Source: Lachnospira sp. UBA2821 | GTDB taxonomy: Bacteria; Bacillota; Clostridia; Lachnospirales; Lachnospiraceae | Reading direction: 5' to 3' | DNA length: 25,506 nucleotides | Assembly: GCA_002351535.1 (NCBI GenBank) | Contig: DEGR01000075.1 | Span: forward strand, 1 to 25,506 | In this document: positions 15,245 through 23,018 of the stretch, piece by piece | Position numbering within the stretch: position 1 is the stretch's first letter | Layout: each line of letters starts with the position of its first letter | Notes under the pieces: generated by a model | Databases searched by the model: none | The model's input: the letters and a program-made list of their open reading frames with translations, nothing else | What the model was told of the DNA's origin: nothing | Position numbers and translations under genes: made by a program

Positions 15245-16285
15245 ATGGAAAAGAATGATAAACTTAAAGCATTAGATGCAGCGATTACACAGATAGAGAA
15301 ACAGCATGGTAAAGGCTCAGTTATGAAGCTTGGTGATTCGGCTAATCATATGAGTGTGGAGGCTATACCTACAGGTTCATTAAGCCTTGACCTTGCACTG
15401 GGAATAGGCGGTATACCTAAGGGAAGGATTATTGAGGTATATGGTCCTGAATCAAGTGGTAAGACAACCGTTGCATTACATATGATAGCAGAAGTGCAGA
15501 AAAGGGGTGGAATTGCAGGCTTTATTGATGCTGAGCATGCTCTTGATCCTGTATATGCCAAAGCTATAGGTGTTGATATTGATAATCTTTATATTTCACA
15601 GCCTGATTTTGGAGAGCAGGCACTTGAGATAACAGAGACATTTGTAAGGTCAGGAGCTATAGACATTGTCATCGTTGACTCGGTTGCAGCATTGGTTCCT
15701 AAAGCAGAGATAGATGGTGAGATGGGAGATTCGCATGTGGGTCTTCATGCAAGACTTATGTCACAGGCACTCAGAAAGCTTACCGCAGTTATTAATAAGA
15801 CTAACACAGTTGTTGTGTTCATCAATCAGCTTAGAGAGAAGGTTGGTGTTATGTTTGGCAATCCTGAGACAACAACAGGAGGAAGAGCACTTAAGTTTTA
15901 TGCATCTGTCAGACTTGATGTAAGAAGAATAGAGACATTAAAGCAGGGCGGAGAGATGATTGGTAACAGAACAAGGGTTAAAGTTGTTAAGAATAAAGTT
16001 GCCCCACCATTTAAAGAAGCTGAATTCGATATTATGTATGGAAAGGGTATATCTAAAGAAGGAGATATATTGGATCTTGCTGCGGATATAGACATTGTTC
16101 AGAAGAGTGGAGCATGGTATGCGTATAAGGGAGAGAAGATAGGTCAGGGAAGAGAAAATGCAAAGACGACACTTCAGAATAACCCTGAGATGATGGCAGA
16201 GATAGAAGAGGCTGTGCGCAAACATTACATTGATACAGACGAGGAAGCAGATGATACAGCTTCAGATGTATCCAGTGAAGAGTAA
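15245..16285 (+). CDS. recA: Recombinase RecA
   Basis: DNA-dependent ATPase that forms filaments on single-stranded DNA, catalyses strand exchange and triggers LexA self-cleavage. The 346-residue protein has an N-terminal oligomerisation helix, Walker A GPESSGKTT (67-75, K73), a Walker B strand IVIVDSVAALVP, the FINQLREKVGVMFGNPETTTGG region leading into loop L2, and an acidic tail. AAAGGGA (15231-15237) fixes the ATG at 15245; a TTG at 15239 is too close to it. The terminal TAA shares its last base with the ATG of recX, so the two are coupled. Likely SOS-regulated through the box at 15215-15228. Confidence 0.98.
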   Translation: MEKNDKLKALDAAITQIEKQHGKGSVMKLGDSANHMSVEAIPTGSLSLDLALGIGGIPKGRIIEVYGPESSGKTTVALHMIAEVQKRGGIAGFIDAEHALDPVYAKAIGVDIDNLYISQPDFGEQALEITETFVRSGAIDIVIVDSVAALVPKAEIDGEMGDSHVGLHARLMSQALRKLTAVINKTNTVVVFINQLREKVGVMFGNPETTTGGRALKFYASVRLDVRRIETLKQGGEMIGNRTRVKVVKNKVAPPFKEAEFDIMYGKGISKEGDILDLAADIDIVQKSGAWYAYKGEKIGQGRENAKTTLQNNPEMMAEIEEAVRKHYIDTDEEADDTASDVSSEE

Positions 16286-16887
16286 TGTATATAAGGGAAG
16301 TAAGGTCTGTTGACAGTAAGAAGTCGAAAGTTAAGTTTGACAATGGCATAAGTATTATTTTATACAAGGGTGAGATTCGGAAGTATAATATCAAAGAAGA
16401 AACATGCATTGATATACATGATTATGATTATATTATGAATGAACTTTTACCTAAAAGGTGTCGTGAAAGGGCAATGTATATAATTGAAAGGACAGATAAG
16501 ACCAGAAAGCAGCTTTCGGATAAGCTTAGGCAGAATGGATATACTGATGATATTATAGAACATACTTTGGAATTTTTAGACAGATATGGTTATATCGATG
16601 ACTTAAGATATGCGAAGAACTATATTAACTCTAAACATAAATCCCGAAGCAGAAGACAGATTGAATATGAACTTCTACAACGTGGAATTGATTCAGAAAA
16701 GCTTAAAGAAGTGTTTGATGAAGGATGTTTTGATGAATTAAGCACAGTTAAAAAATTATTGATAAAAAGAAGATATTCAGAAGATGACAGTGATAATAAG
16801 TCAAAACATATCCGGTATCTTATGAGAAAAGGATTTTCATACGACACTATTTTAAAAGCTATGGATGAATTGAAATATATAAAATAA
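16285..16887 (+). CDS. recX: RecX family regulator of RecA
   Basis: RecX binds within the RecA filament and modulates its growth and activity. The 200-residue protein contains three-helix repeats typical of the family: RERAMYIIERTDKTRKQL, GYTDDIIEHTLEFLDRYGYIDD and the C-terminal KHIRYLMRKGFSYDTILKA, plus the SRRQIEYELLQRGI segment. The length is typical for Firmicute RecX short forms. Its ATG overlaps the recA stop by one base (TAATG), which means it should be translated by re-initiation in a fixed ratio to RecA. No terminator is evident in the 77 bases before ddh. Confidence 0.9.
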   Translation: MYIREVRSVDSKKSKVKFDNGISIILYKGEIRKYNIKEETCIDIHDYDYIMNELLPKRCRERAMYIIERTDKTRKQLSDKLRQNGYTDDIIEHTLEFLDRYGYIDDLRYAKNYINSKHKSRSRRQIEYELLQRGIDSEKLKEVFDEGCFDELSTVKKLLIKRRYSEDDSDNKSKHIRYLMRKGFSYDTILKAMDELKYIK

Positions 16888-16964
16888 CATTTACAAATAA
16901 TATTTATAGGAAAGGACAAAAGTCGTGCAAAATAATATATTTGCTATGACAGGTATAAGGTGAT

Positions 16965-17945
16965 ATGAAAGTAGGAATATTAGGATATGGTAATCTTGGA
17001 AGAGGAATTGAATGTGCCATTAAGCAGAATGATGACATGGAGTTAAAGGCAGTATTTACAAGAAGAAATCCTGAAGATGTAAAGATTTTGACAGAAGGTG
17101 TTCCTGTATATTCTGTAAATGATATAGAGAGCAAAAAAGATGAAATTGATGTTTTGATTCTTTGTGGTGGAAGTGCTACAGATTTACCTAAACAGACACC
17201 TGAGTATGCAAAATATTTTAATGTTGTAGATAGTTTCGATACACATGCAAGAATACCGGAGCACTTCAATAATGTTGATAAGTCAGCTAAAGAGAATGGT
17301 CATACAGCACTTATCTCATGTGGTTGGGACCCAGGTATGTTCTCTTTAAACCGTTTATATGCAAATGCAATTTTACCGGAAGGAAATGATTACACATTCT
17401 GGGGAAAGGGTGTAAGCCAGGGACACTCTGATGCTATCAGACGTGTTGAAGGTGTAAAAGATGGTAAACAGTACACAATACCGGTTGAGAGTGCATTAGA
17501 GGCTGTCAGGAATTGCGAAAATCCGGAACTTACAACGAGACAGAAACATACAAGAGAATGCTTTGTTGTGCCGGAAGAGGGAGCTGACCTTGCTAAGATA
17601 GAAGAAACAATAAAGAATATGCCAAATTATTTTTCTGATTATGACACAACTGTTCATTTTATTACAGAGGAAGAGTTAAAAGCAAATCATAGCGGCATCC
17701 CACATGGCGGATTTGTATTCCGTACCGGTAAGACAGGCTGGAATGGTGAACATAATCATGTGATTGAGTATAGTCTTAAGCTGGATTCCAATCCGGAATT
17801 TACAGCTTCGGTTATTGTGTCATATGCAAGAGCTGTATGCCGGCTGAATGCTGAAGGACAGACAGGATGTAAGACAGTATTTGACATTGCACCTGCATAT
17901 CTCAGTTCTAAATCAGGAGCAGAACTTAGAAAGACCTTATTATAA
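16965..17945 (+). CDS. ddh: meso-Diaminopimelate D-dehydrogenase
   Basis: NADPH-dependent enzyme that makes meso-diaminopimelate directly from tetrahydrodipicolinate and ammonia, a one-step bypass in lysine and peptidoglycan precursor synthesis. The 326-residue protein has the Rossmann GYGNLGRG near the N terminus, LCGGSATDLP, VDSFDTHARIPEH, SCGWDPGMFSLNR and WGKGVSQGHSDAIRR, all characteristic of Ddh, and normal length. AAGGTGAT three bases before the ATG is a strong ribosome site. No strong promoter could be found in the 77-base gap after recX, so readthrough from recA-recX is possible. Ddh is sporadically distributed among bacteria, and here it is wedged between recX and rny, which are commonly close neighbours. 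Confidence 0.96.
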   Translation: MKVGILGYGNLGRGIECAIKQNDDMELKAVFTRRNPEDVKILTEGVPVYSVNDIESKKDEIDVLILCGGSATDLPKQTPEYAKYFNVVDSFDTHARIPEHFNNVDKSAKENGHTALISCGWDPGMFSLNRLYANAILPEGNDYTFWGKGVSQGHSDAIRRVEGVKDGKQYTIPVESALEAVRNCENPELTTRQKHTRECFVVPEEGADLAKIEETIKNMPNYFSDYDTTVHFITEEELKANHSGIPHGGFVFRTGKTGWNGEHNHVIEYSLKLDSNPEFTASVIVSYARAVCRLNAEGQTGCKTVFDIAPAYLSSKSGAELRKTLL

Positions 17946-17998
17946 AAATGTATAGTTGCTTCGTTGTATAAAATTGTTATAAAACACTTCAAGTTTAC

Positions 17999-18027
17999 TT
18001 GACATAATTGTTAAAAGAGTATAAAAT
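17999..18027 (+). promoter_or_regulatory. rny promoter
   Basis: Perfect TTGACA (17999-18004), a 17-base spacer and TAAAAT (18022-18027). Start would be near 18034, leaving a 40-base leader. The -35 is overlapped by an inverted repeat TCAAGT/ACTTGA (17989-18002). Confidence 0.8.
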
Positions 18028-18073
18028 TGATGTGTTGTATTGTACAATGAAAACTAAATAAGGAGGTGCTCCT

Positions 18074-19621
18074 GTGGTTGGTATAATTATAGCTGTTATT
18101 GTAACTTTAGTAATAGTTGCACCTGTAGCTTGGTTTTTATCATCTGCGAAGACAACCGATTCCTTTGAAAAGACAATTGGAAGTGCTGAGGAAAGGTCAA
18201 GAGCAATCATAGATGAAGCTATGAAAACTGCTGAGACTAAGAAAAGAGAGGCACTTTTAGAAGCAAAGGAAGAGTCCTTAAAGGCTAAGAATGAATTTGA
18301 AAAAGAATCAAGAGAACGTAGAACTGAAATTCAGAGATACGAAAAGAGGGTTCTTTCAAAAGAAGAAATGGTCGATAAGAAGGCTGAGCAGATTGAGAGA
18401 AAAGAAAATGCTCTTAGTAAAAAAGAGGAAGAGCTGGAGAAGCAAAAACAGGAAGTTGCAAATTTAAACGAACAGCGCGTACAGGAACTTGAGAGAATAT
18501 CTGGATTAACCTCCGAACAAGCAAAAGATTTCTTGTTAAAGTCTGTTGAAGAAGAAGTTAAACTTGATACTGCGAAGATGATTAAAGAATTGGAAGCGCA
18601 GGCGAAAGAAGAAGCTTCTAAAAAAGCAAAAGAATATGTTGTGAATGCAATACAGAAATGTGCTGCAGATCATGTTGCTGAGACGACTATATCAGTTGTC
18701 CAGTTACCAAATGATGAGATGAAAGGAAGAATAATTGGTAGAGAGGGTAGAAATATAAGAACTCTTGAAACTATGACAGGTGTGGATCTTATTATTGATG
18801 ATACACCGGAGGCTGTTATTCTTTCGGGATTTGATCCGGTTAGAAGAGAAGTGGCAAGAATCGCATTGGAGAAACTGATTGTTGATGGAAGAATTCATCC
18901 GGCCAGAATTGAGGAAATGGTTGAAAAAGCGCAGAAAGAAGTTGAGACAATGATGCGTGAAGAAGGTGAAGCTGCGACACTTGAAGTTGGTGTTCACGGT
19001 ATTCATCCTGAGATGGTTAGATTACTTGGTAAAATGAAATTCAGAACAAGTTATGGCCAGAATGCATTGAATCATTCAATTGAGGTAGCACATTTATCGG
19101 GATTGTTAGCGGCAGAGATTGGTGTCGATGTCAGAACTGCTAAGAGAGCCGGTTTGTTACATGATATTGGTAAATCAGTTGACCATGAGATGGAAGGCTC
19201 GCATATTCAGATAGGTGTTGATTTATGTAAAAAATATAAAGAATCTCCACTGATTATTAATGCAGTTGAGGCGCATCACGGTGATGTAGAACCTCAGTCT
19301 TTGATTGCGTGTATAGTACAGGCAGCCGATACTATTTCAGCGGCCAGACCAGGTGCAAGAAGAGAGACATTAGAGACATATACAAACAGATTAAAGCAAT
19401 TGGAAGATCTTACAAACGAGTTTAAAGGCGTTGATAAGTCTTTTGCAATTCAGGCGGGTAGAGAGATACGAGTTATGGTAATTCCTGAACAGGTAAGTGA
19501 CTCAGATATGGTAATACTTGCCAGAGATTTGTCTAAGGAAATTGAAAAACAATTAGAATATCCTGGACAGATAAAGGTTAATGTGATAAGAGAGAGTCGT
19601 GTAATAGATTACGCGAAATAG
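18074..19621 (+). CDS. rny: Ribonuclease Y
   Basis: Membrane-anchored endoribonuclease that starts mRNA decay in many Firmicutes. The 515-residue protein has an N-terminal membrane helix (IIAVIVTLVIVAPVAWFL, about residues 4-21), a long charged coiled coil (about 25-190), a KH RNA-binding domain with GRIIGREGRN (218-227), and an HD domain with NHSIEVAHLSG and the metal-binding H363-D364 in LLHDIGKSVDHE. Length is close to the 520 of Bacillus. The start is GTG: AAGGAGGTG (18060-18068) lies five bases before it, and the membrane helix begins immediately. It has its own promoter and a strong terminator, so it is probably monocistronic. AGGAG of the ribosome site can pair with CTCCT just before the GTG. 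Confidence 0.97.
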   Translation: MVGIIIAVIVTLVIVAPVAWFLSSAKTTDSFEKTIGSAEERSRAIIDEAMKTAETKKREALLEAKEESLKAKNEFEKESRERRTEIQRYEKRVLSKEEMVDKKAEQIERKENALSKKEEELEKQKQEVANLNEQRVQELERISGLTSEQAKDFLLKSVEEEVKLDTAKMIKELEAQAKEEASKKAKEYVVNAIQKCAADHVAETTISVVQLPNDEMKGRIIGREGRNIRTLETMTGVDLIIDDTPEAVILSGFDPVRREVARIALEKLIVDGRIHPARIEEMVEKAQKEVETMMREEGEAATLEVGVHGIHPEMVRLLGKMKFRTSYGQNALNHSIEVAHLSGLLAAEIGVDVRTAKRAGLLHDIGKSVDHEMEGSHIQIGVDLCKKYKESPLIINAVEAHHGDVEPQSLIACIVQAADTISAARPGARRETLETYTNRLKQLEDLTNEFKGVDKSFAIQAGREIRVMVIPEQVSDSDMVILARDLSKEIEKQLEYPGQIKVNVIRESRVIDYAK

Positions 19622-19660
19622 AAAAAAGGTTACAGTATATTATGTACTGTAACTTTTTTT
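19622..19660 (+). terminator. Rho-independent terminator of rny
   Basis: Arms GTTACAGTA (19629-19637) and TACTGTAAC (19645-19653) pair perfectly over a seven-base loop. The stem extends through a G-U pair into A6/T6 and ends in a seven-T tract (19654-19660). It starts directly after the rny stop codon and, with its A tract, could work on both strands. Confidence 0.88.
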
Positions 19661-19668
19661 GTTACACA

Positions 19669-19694
19669 ATGTTGACAGGCAACATCATGCCTGT
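19669..19694 (+). other. Two mutually exclusive hairpins in the thiD leader
   Basis: ATGTTG/CAACAT (19669-19674 with 19680-19685, five-base loop) and ACAGGC/GCCTGT (19675-19680 with 19689-19694, eight-base loop) share base 19680 and interleave, so only one can form. The second ends four bases before the AAAGGAG ribosome site (19699-19705). No TPP riboswitch signature is present. The stems are only six pairs long, so function is uncertain. Confidence 0.3.
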
Positions 19695-19712
19695 GTGAAA
19701 AGGAGTGAATCT

Positions 19713-20507
19713 ATGATAAAAAAAGTATTAACGATAGCAGGCTCTGATTGTAGTGGAGGCGCAGGAATACAGGCAGATTTAAAGACAATCGCAGCACATA
19801 AGATGTATGGAATGTCTGTTATAACTGCGTTAACAGCACAGAATACATTAGGTGTTGAAGGAATACTTGATGTGGATGCAGAGTTTGTTGGAGAACAGAT
19901 AGAGGCAGTATTTAATGATATTATTCCGGATGCAGTTAAAATAGGAATGGTAAATAATGAAAGTGTTATTAGAAAGATAGGAGTATTGCTCGATAAATAT
20001 AAACCACAAAATATAGTAGTTGATACTGTAATGGTGTCAACGAGTGGACATTCTCTTATTGATGATAATGCCTATGATGCACTGGTTGCTGAGCTTATAA
20101 GTAAAGCAACAATAATAACACCGAATATACCTGAGGCTGAGGTTTTGTCCGGAATGAAGATAGTTAATAAAGATGATATGTATAAGGCAGCATTAAAAAT
20201 TAAAGGCATTATAAATGACACAGCGATTCTTATAAAAGGAGGACATATGACAGAGTGCTCTGACGATTTGCTGTTATATAATGGTAAAGAAAAATGGTTT
20301 ACACAGACTCATATAGATAACGATAACACTCATGGAACCGGCTGCACATTATCGTCAGCTATTGCCTGTGAACTTGCCTCTGGAAAAAATATAGAGGAAA
20401 GTGTAAAAGCGGCGAAAGAATATATTACCGGAGCAATAAAATGGAATTTAAATATTGGCAGAGGAAAAGGTCCATTAAATCATATGCATGAATATATGAG
20501 CCGTTAA
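19713..20507 (+). CDS. thiD: Hydroxymethylpyrimidine/phosphomethylpyrimidine kinase (or pyridoxine kinase)
   Basis: Ribokinase-like kinase that phosphorylates the thiamine pyrimidine precursor HMP and HMP-phosphate; close homologues in Firmicutes also phosphorylate pyridoxine, and sequence alone does not separate the two. The 264-residue protein has AGSDCSGGAGIQADLKT (9-25), ALTAQNTLGVEG, PNIPEAEVLSG, LIKGGH and HGTGCTLSSAIA with the anion-hole GTGC (C211). Length and motifs are normal. AAAGGAG eight bases before the ATG at 19713 fixes the start, though the frame is open further up. It stands alone after the rny terminator and has a short leader with alternative hairpins. No other thiamine gene is in the window. 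Confidence 0.88.
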   Translation: MIKKVLTIAGSDCSGGAGIQADLKTIAAHKMYGMSVITALTAQNTLGVEGILDVDAEFVGEQIEAVFNDIIPDAVKIGMVNNESVIRKIGVLLDKYKPQNIVVDTVMVSTSGHSLIDDNAYDALVAELISKATIITPNIPEAEVLSGMKIVNKDDMYKAALKIKGIINDTAILIKGGHMTECSDDLLLYNGKEKWFTQTHIDNDNTHGTGCTLSSAIACELASGKNIEESVKAAKEYITGAIKWNLNIGRGKGPLNHMHEYMSR

Positions 20508-20519
20508 TAATACTTTTTG

Positions 20520-20548
20520 TTGCAAAAGGTAAAATATAGTAATATAAT
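20520..20548 (+). promoter_or_regulatory. proC promoter
   Basis: TTGCAA (20520-20525), 17-base spacer and a perfect TATAAT (20543-20548), 70 bases before the proC start codon. A weak hairpin TACTTTTTG/CAAAAGGTA just upstream lacks a T tract and is not a convincing terminator for thiD. Confidence 0.65.
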
Positions 20549-20617
20549 TGGCATTGATTAAAATGCATAAGTGGAATGATGATTAGTGTAATAAAACACT
20601 TGGAAATGAGGAATAGT

Positions 20618-21415
20618 ATGAAAAAAATAGGATTTATTGGAATGGGAAATATGGGATATGCAATGCTTAAAGGTGTGTTGAACGTATTTGACCCGGATGA
20701 AATATTATTTTATGATGTTAATACGTCAAGAATGGAACAGGTGACACAGGAAACAGGTGTGACACATGTTGATTCTAATGCTGAATGTGCGAATAATGTG
20801 AAGTATCTTGTGCTTGCAGTAAAACCTCAGTTTTATAATCAGGTTCTCAAAAATATTGTGAATGTTGTTACTGAAGAGCATGTAATTATTTCAATAGCAC
20901 CTGGAATAACGAGACAGAATCTTATAGATGAACTTGGATTTGATACAAGAGTCGTAAGAGCTATGCCTAACACTCCTGCACTTTTGGGAGAGGGTATGAC
21001 CGGCATATGTTACGACCAGAATATATTCAGTGTCACTGAGAAAGAAGTGATAGATAAGTTTTTCAACTCTTTTGGAAAAGTGAGAATTGTAGATGAGAAA
21101 CTTATGAGTGCTGTAACATGTGCAAGTGGAAGTTCACCTGCATATGTGTATATGTTTATTGAAGCAATGGCTGACAGTGTTGTTAAATATGGTATACCAC
21201 GTGATGCTGCTTATGAGATGGTTGCCCAGACGGTGCTTGGTTCAGCTAAGATGGTATTAGAGACTAAGGAACATCCGGGAAAACTTAAAGATAATGTTTG
21301 TTCACCGGGTGGAACCACAATTGCAGGAGTTGCTGCACTTGAGGAATATGGATTTAGAAATGCAATAATCAAAGCAACAGATGCGTGTTTTGAAAAAGCC
21401 GAGAAAATTAAATAG
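20618..21415 (+). CDS. proC: Pyrroline-5-carboxylate reductase
   Basis: NAD(P)H-dependent last step of proline biosynthesis, reducing pyrroline-5-carboxylate. The 265-residue protein has GFIGMGNMGYAM, LAVKPQFY, RAMPNTPALLGEGMTG and the C-terminal signature in VCSPGGTTIAGVAALEEYGFR, all standard. TGAGGA (20607-20612) is five bases from the ATG at 20618; in-frame codons further upstream (from 20576) have no ribosome site. It has its own promoter and is separated from the SpoIIM-like gene by 61 bases that hold no terminator. Confidence 0.97.
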   Translation: MKKIGFIGMGNMGYAMLKGVLNVFDPDEILFYDVNTSRMEQVTQETGVTHVDSNAECANNVKYLVLAVKPQFYNQVLKNIVNVVTEEHVIISIAPGITRQNLIDELGFDTRVVRAMPNTPALLGEGMTGICYDQNIFSVTEKEVIDKFFNSFGKVRIVDEKLMSAVTCASGSSPAYVYMFIEAMADSVVKYGIPRDAAYEMVAQTVLGSAKMVLETKEHPGKLKDNVCSPGGTTIAGVAALEEYGFRNAIIKATDACFEKAEKIK

Positions 21416-21476
21416 CATTAATTGTTAATATGCTGCATATATTCATCTAGAGTTGTCCGTTAGAAAGGAGATTGGG

Positions 21477-22061
21477 ATGATATATGCAGCTTTTTTAGAA
21501 TTGAGAAAAAGAAAAAACTGGGTGATATGTTACTTTATGGGTATAATTTTGGGCGCTATACTTGCAAATGTCGTGTGTAAATTAAATCTCAAAAGTATAA
21601 AAGATTTTTCTGAGAACATTATTGGAAAGATAGATAATAAAAAGGCCATTAATATAGTTACATGGGATATATTTTGTTTTAGACTAAAAGAAATGCTTGT
21701 AATAAATGTGTTCGCATTAACCATTATATGGAAAAAATTTAGTGCATTTTATATAGTATATAAAGGAATGATATTTTCTATTGCAGAAAGTCTTATGATA
21801 TTTATATGGGGAAAAGAAGGAATAGAAAAATATTTTATGTTAGTTATAAAATATTATCCATTATATATGTTTACAATTATTATAACTATGATATTATGTG
21901 AATATATACATAATGTTTTGTTTGGAAAAAATGTTGTAACAGGGAAAAATTATAAGAATGAAACGGTTATAAAGTATGTAATAAGTTCTGTTATCATTAT
22001 AACATTACTTTTTCTTGAGAGCATATTAGAATCAAATATTAATAATAGTATTTTGGTTTGA
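21477..22061 (+). CDS. spoIIM: SpoIIM-like membrane protein
   Basis: SpoIIM is part of the DMP complex (SpoIID, SpoIIM, SpoIIP), which drives septal peptidoglycan thinning and engulfment during sporulation. The 194-residue protein has about five hydrophobic helices (near residues 15-35, 72-86, 88-111, 122-146 and 164-183), a basic N-terminal segment (ELRKRKNW), and the arrangement expected for SpoIIM. Motif evidence is weak; the call leans on position, since spoIIM lies near xerD and deoB (drm) in Bacillus subtilis, as here. AAAGGAG (21464-21470) is six bases from the ATG. It is quite AT-rich compared with its neighbours, which suits a rapidly evolving membrane protein. A generic stage II sporulation M family member without a sporulation role is the alternative. 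Confidence 0.68.
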   Translation: MIYAAFLELRKRKNWVICYFMGIILGAILANVVCKLNLKSIKDFSENIIGKIDNKKAINIVTWDIFCFRLKEMLVINVFALTIIWKKFSAFYIVYKGMIFSIAESLMIFIWGKEGIEKYFMLVIKYYPLYMFTIIITMILCEYIHNVLFGKNVVTGKNYKNETVIKYVISSVIIITLLFLESILESNINNSILV

Positions 22062-22092
22062 TTTTGTATTAGAGTTTGGTATACTATATATA
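22058..22092 (+). promoter_or_regulatory. Possible xerD promoter
   Basis: Two overlapping weak pairs: TTGATT (22058-22063) with TACTAT (22082-22087, 18-base spacer), and TTGTAT (22064-22069) with TATATA (22087-22092, 17-base spacer). Position before xerD is suitable, but neither pair is close to consensus and the region is very AT-rich. Confidence 0.35.
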
Positions 22093-22119
22093 GCACTTGT
22101 ATGCGAAATGGAGATTTAT

Positions 22120-23001
22120 ATGGAAGAAGATATTAAGGAATTTATTGGGTATTACAAAGATACGAAAAAAGCATCAGATAATACAGTACAGTCATATAAA
22201 AGAGATTTGATGAAGATGTATAAATTCATGTCGATACGTGGAATTAGCAATTCATCGGATATTACAGTGACCAATATAAATGCTTATCTTATGTATTTAG
22301 AAAAAGAGGGTTTATCTTCATCAACTATATCAAGAAATATTGCATCTATGAGAGCTTTTTTCAGATACTTATTGAAAAACAAAAAGATTGACTATGAACC
22401 GGTCGAATTTGTAAAGTCTCCTGCTGTGCAGAAAAAGATTCCATCAGTATTAACAGTGGAAGAAGTTGACAGGCTTTTAGAACAATTCGGTGATAAAACG
22501 GTGAAAGAGATAAGAGATAAGGCAATGATAGAGCTTATGTATGCTACAGGAATAAGAGTATCTGAAATAATTAACCTTAAAAAAGAGGATGTGCATCTTG
22601 AACTGGAATACATAGAGTGCCGGAGTGACAGGAAAGAGAGAATCATTCCGTTTGGGAAAAACGCCAAGGCAGCTATGGAAAATTACATAAATAATGCAAG
22701 AAATAAAATGGTATCAGATGAAAATGAATATTTATTCGTTAATTGTAAGGGTGGCAAAATGAGCCGACAAGGCTTTTGGAAGATTTTGAAAATATATGGA
22801 GAAAAAGCCGGTATAAAAAGTGAAATAACACCTCATATAATAAGGCATTCATTTGCAGCACATCTAATAGCGAATGGGGCAGAACTTGGGGTAGTTAAGG
22901 AAATGATGGGACATTCAGATATTTCATCAACACAGGTATATGAATATATAAAAACAGCAAAAATAAGGAATACGTATGATAGAACGCATCCCAGAAATTG
23001 A
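22120..23001 (+). CDS. xerD: Tyrosine recombinase XerD
   Basis: Site-specific recombinase that, with XerC, resolves chromosome dimers at dif during division. The 293-residue protein has an N-terminal SAM-like core-binding domain (NTVQSYKRDLMKMYKF, about residues 1-95) and a catalytic domain with R146 in ATGIRVSE, H239-x-x-R242 in HIIRHSFAAHL, H265 in MMGHSD and nucleophile Y274 in TQVYEYI. All are intact and the length is that of XerD. The Shine-Dalgarno TGGAGA lies between an in-frame ATG (22108) and the ATG at 22120, so the latter is used. The neighbours spoIIM-like and deoB match the Bacillus ripX locus, which marks this as the chromosomal housekeeping enzyme rather than a mobile-element integrase. 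Confidence 0.93.
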   Translation: MEEDIKEFIGYYKDTKKASDNTVQSYKRDLMKMYKFMSIRGISNSSDITVTNINAYLMYLEKEGLSSSTISRNIASMRAFFRYLLKNKKIDYEPVEFVKSPAVQKKIPSVLTVEEVDRLLEQFGDKTVKEIRDKAMIELMYATGIRVSEIINLKKEDVHLELEYIECRSDRKERIIPFGKNAKAAMENYINNARNKMVSDENEYLFVNCKGGKMSRQGFWKILKIYGEKAGIKSEITPHIIRHSFAAHLIANGAELGVVKEMMGHSDISSTQVYEYIKTAKIRNTYDRTHPRN

Positions 23002-23018
23002 AAGGTATGGTGATAAAT

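Noticed and set aside
17946..17998. Terminator after ddh
   Set aside because: The short palindrome TCAAGT/ACTTGA lacks a T tract and sits on the rny -35 box; no other stable hairpin is evident.
19661..19712. TPP riboswitch before thiD
   Set aside because: The leader is only about 50 bases after the rny terminator and lacks the conserved thi-box core; only small hairpins are visible.
20510..20532. Terminator after thiD
   Set aside because: A TACTTTTTG/CAAAAGGTA stem exists but is followed by an A-rich stretch rather than Ts, and it overlaps the proC promoter.
21416..21476. Inverted repeat around AATATGCTGCATAT after proC
   Set aside because: Short AT-rich palindrome without a T tract; part of the same sequence recurs in the start of the next gene, probably by chance.
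22120..23001. Tyrosine recombinase as a sign of a mobile element
   Set aside because: Length, motifs and the spoIIM-xerD-deoB order identify chromosomal XerD; there are no att repeats, tRNA or phage genes nearby.
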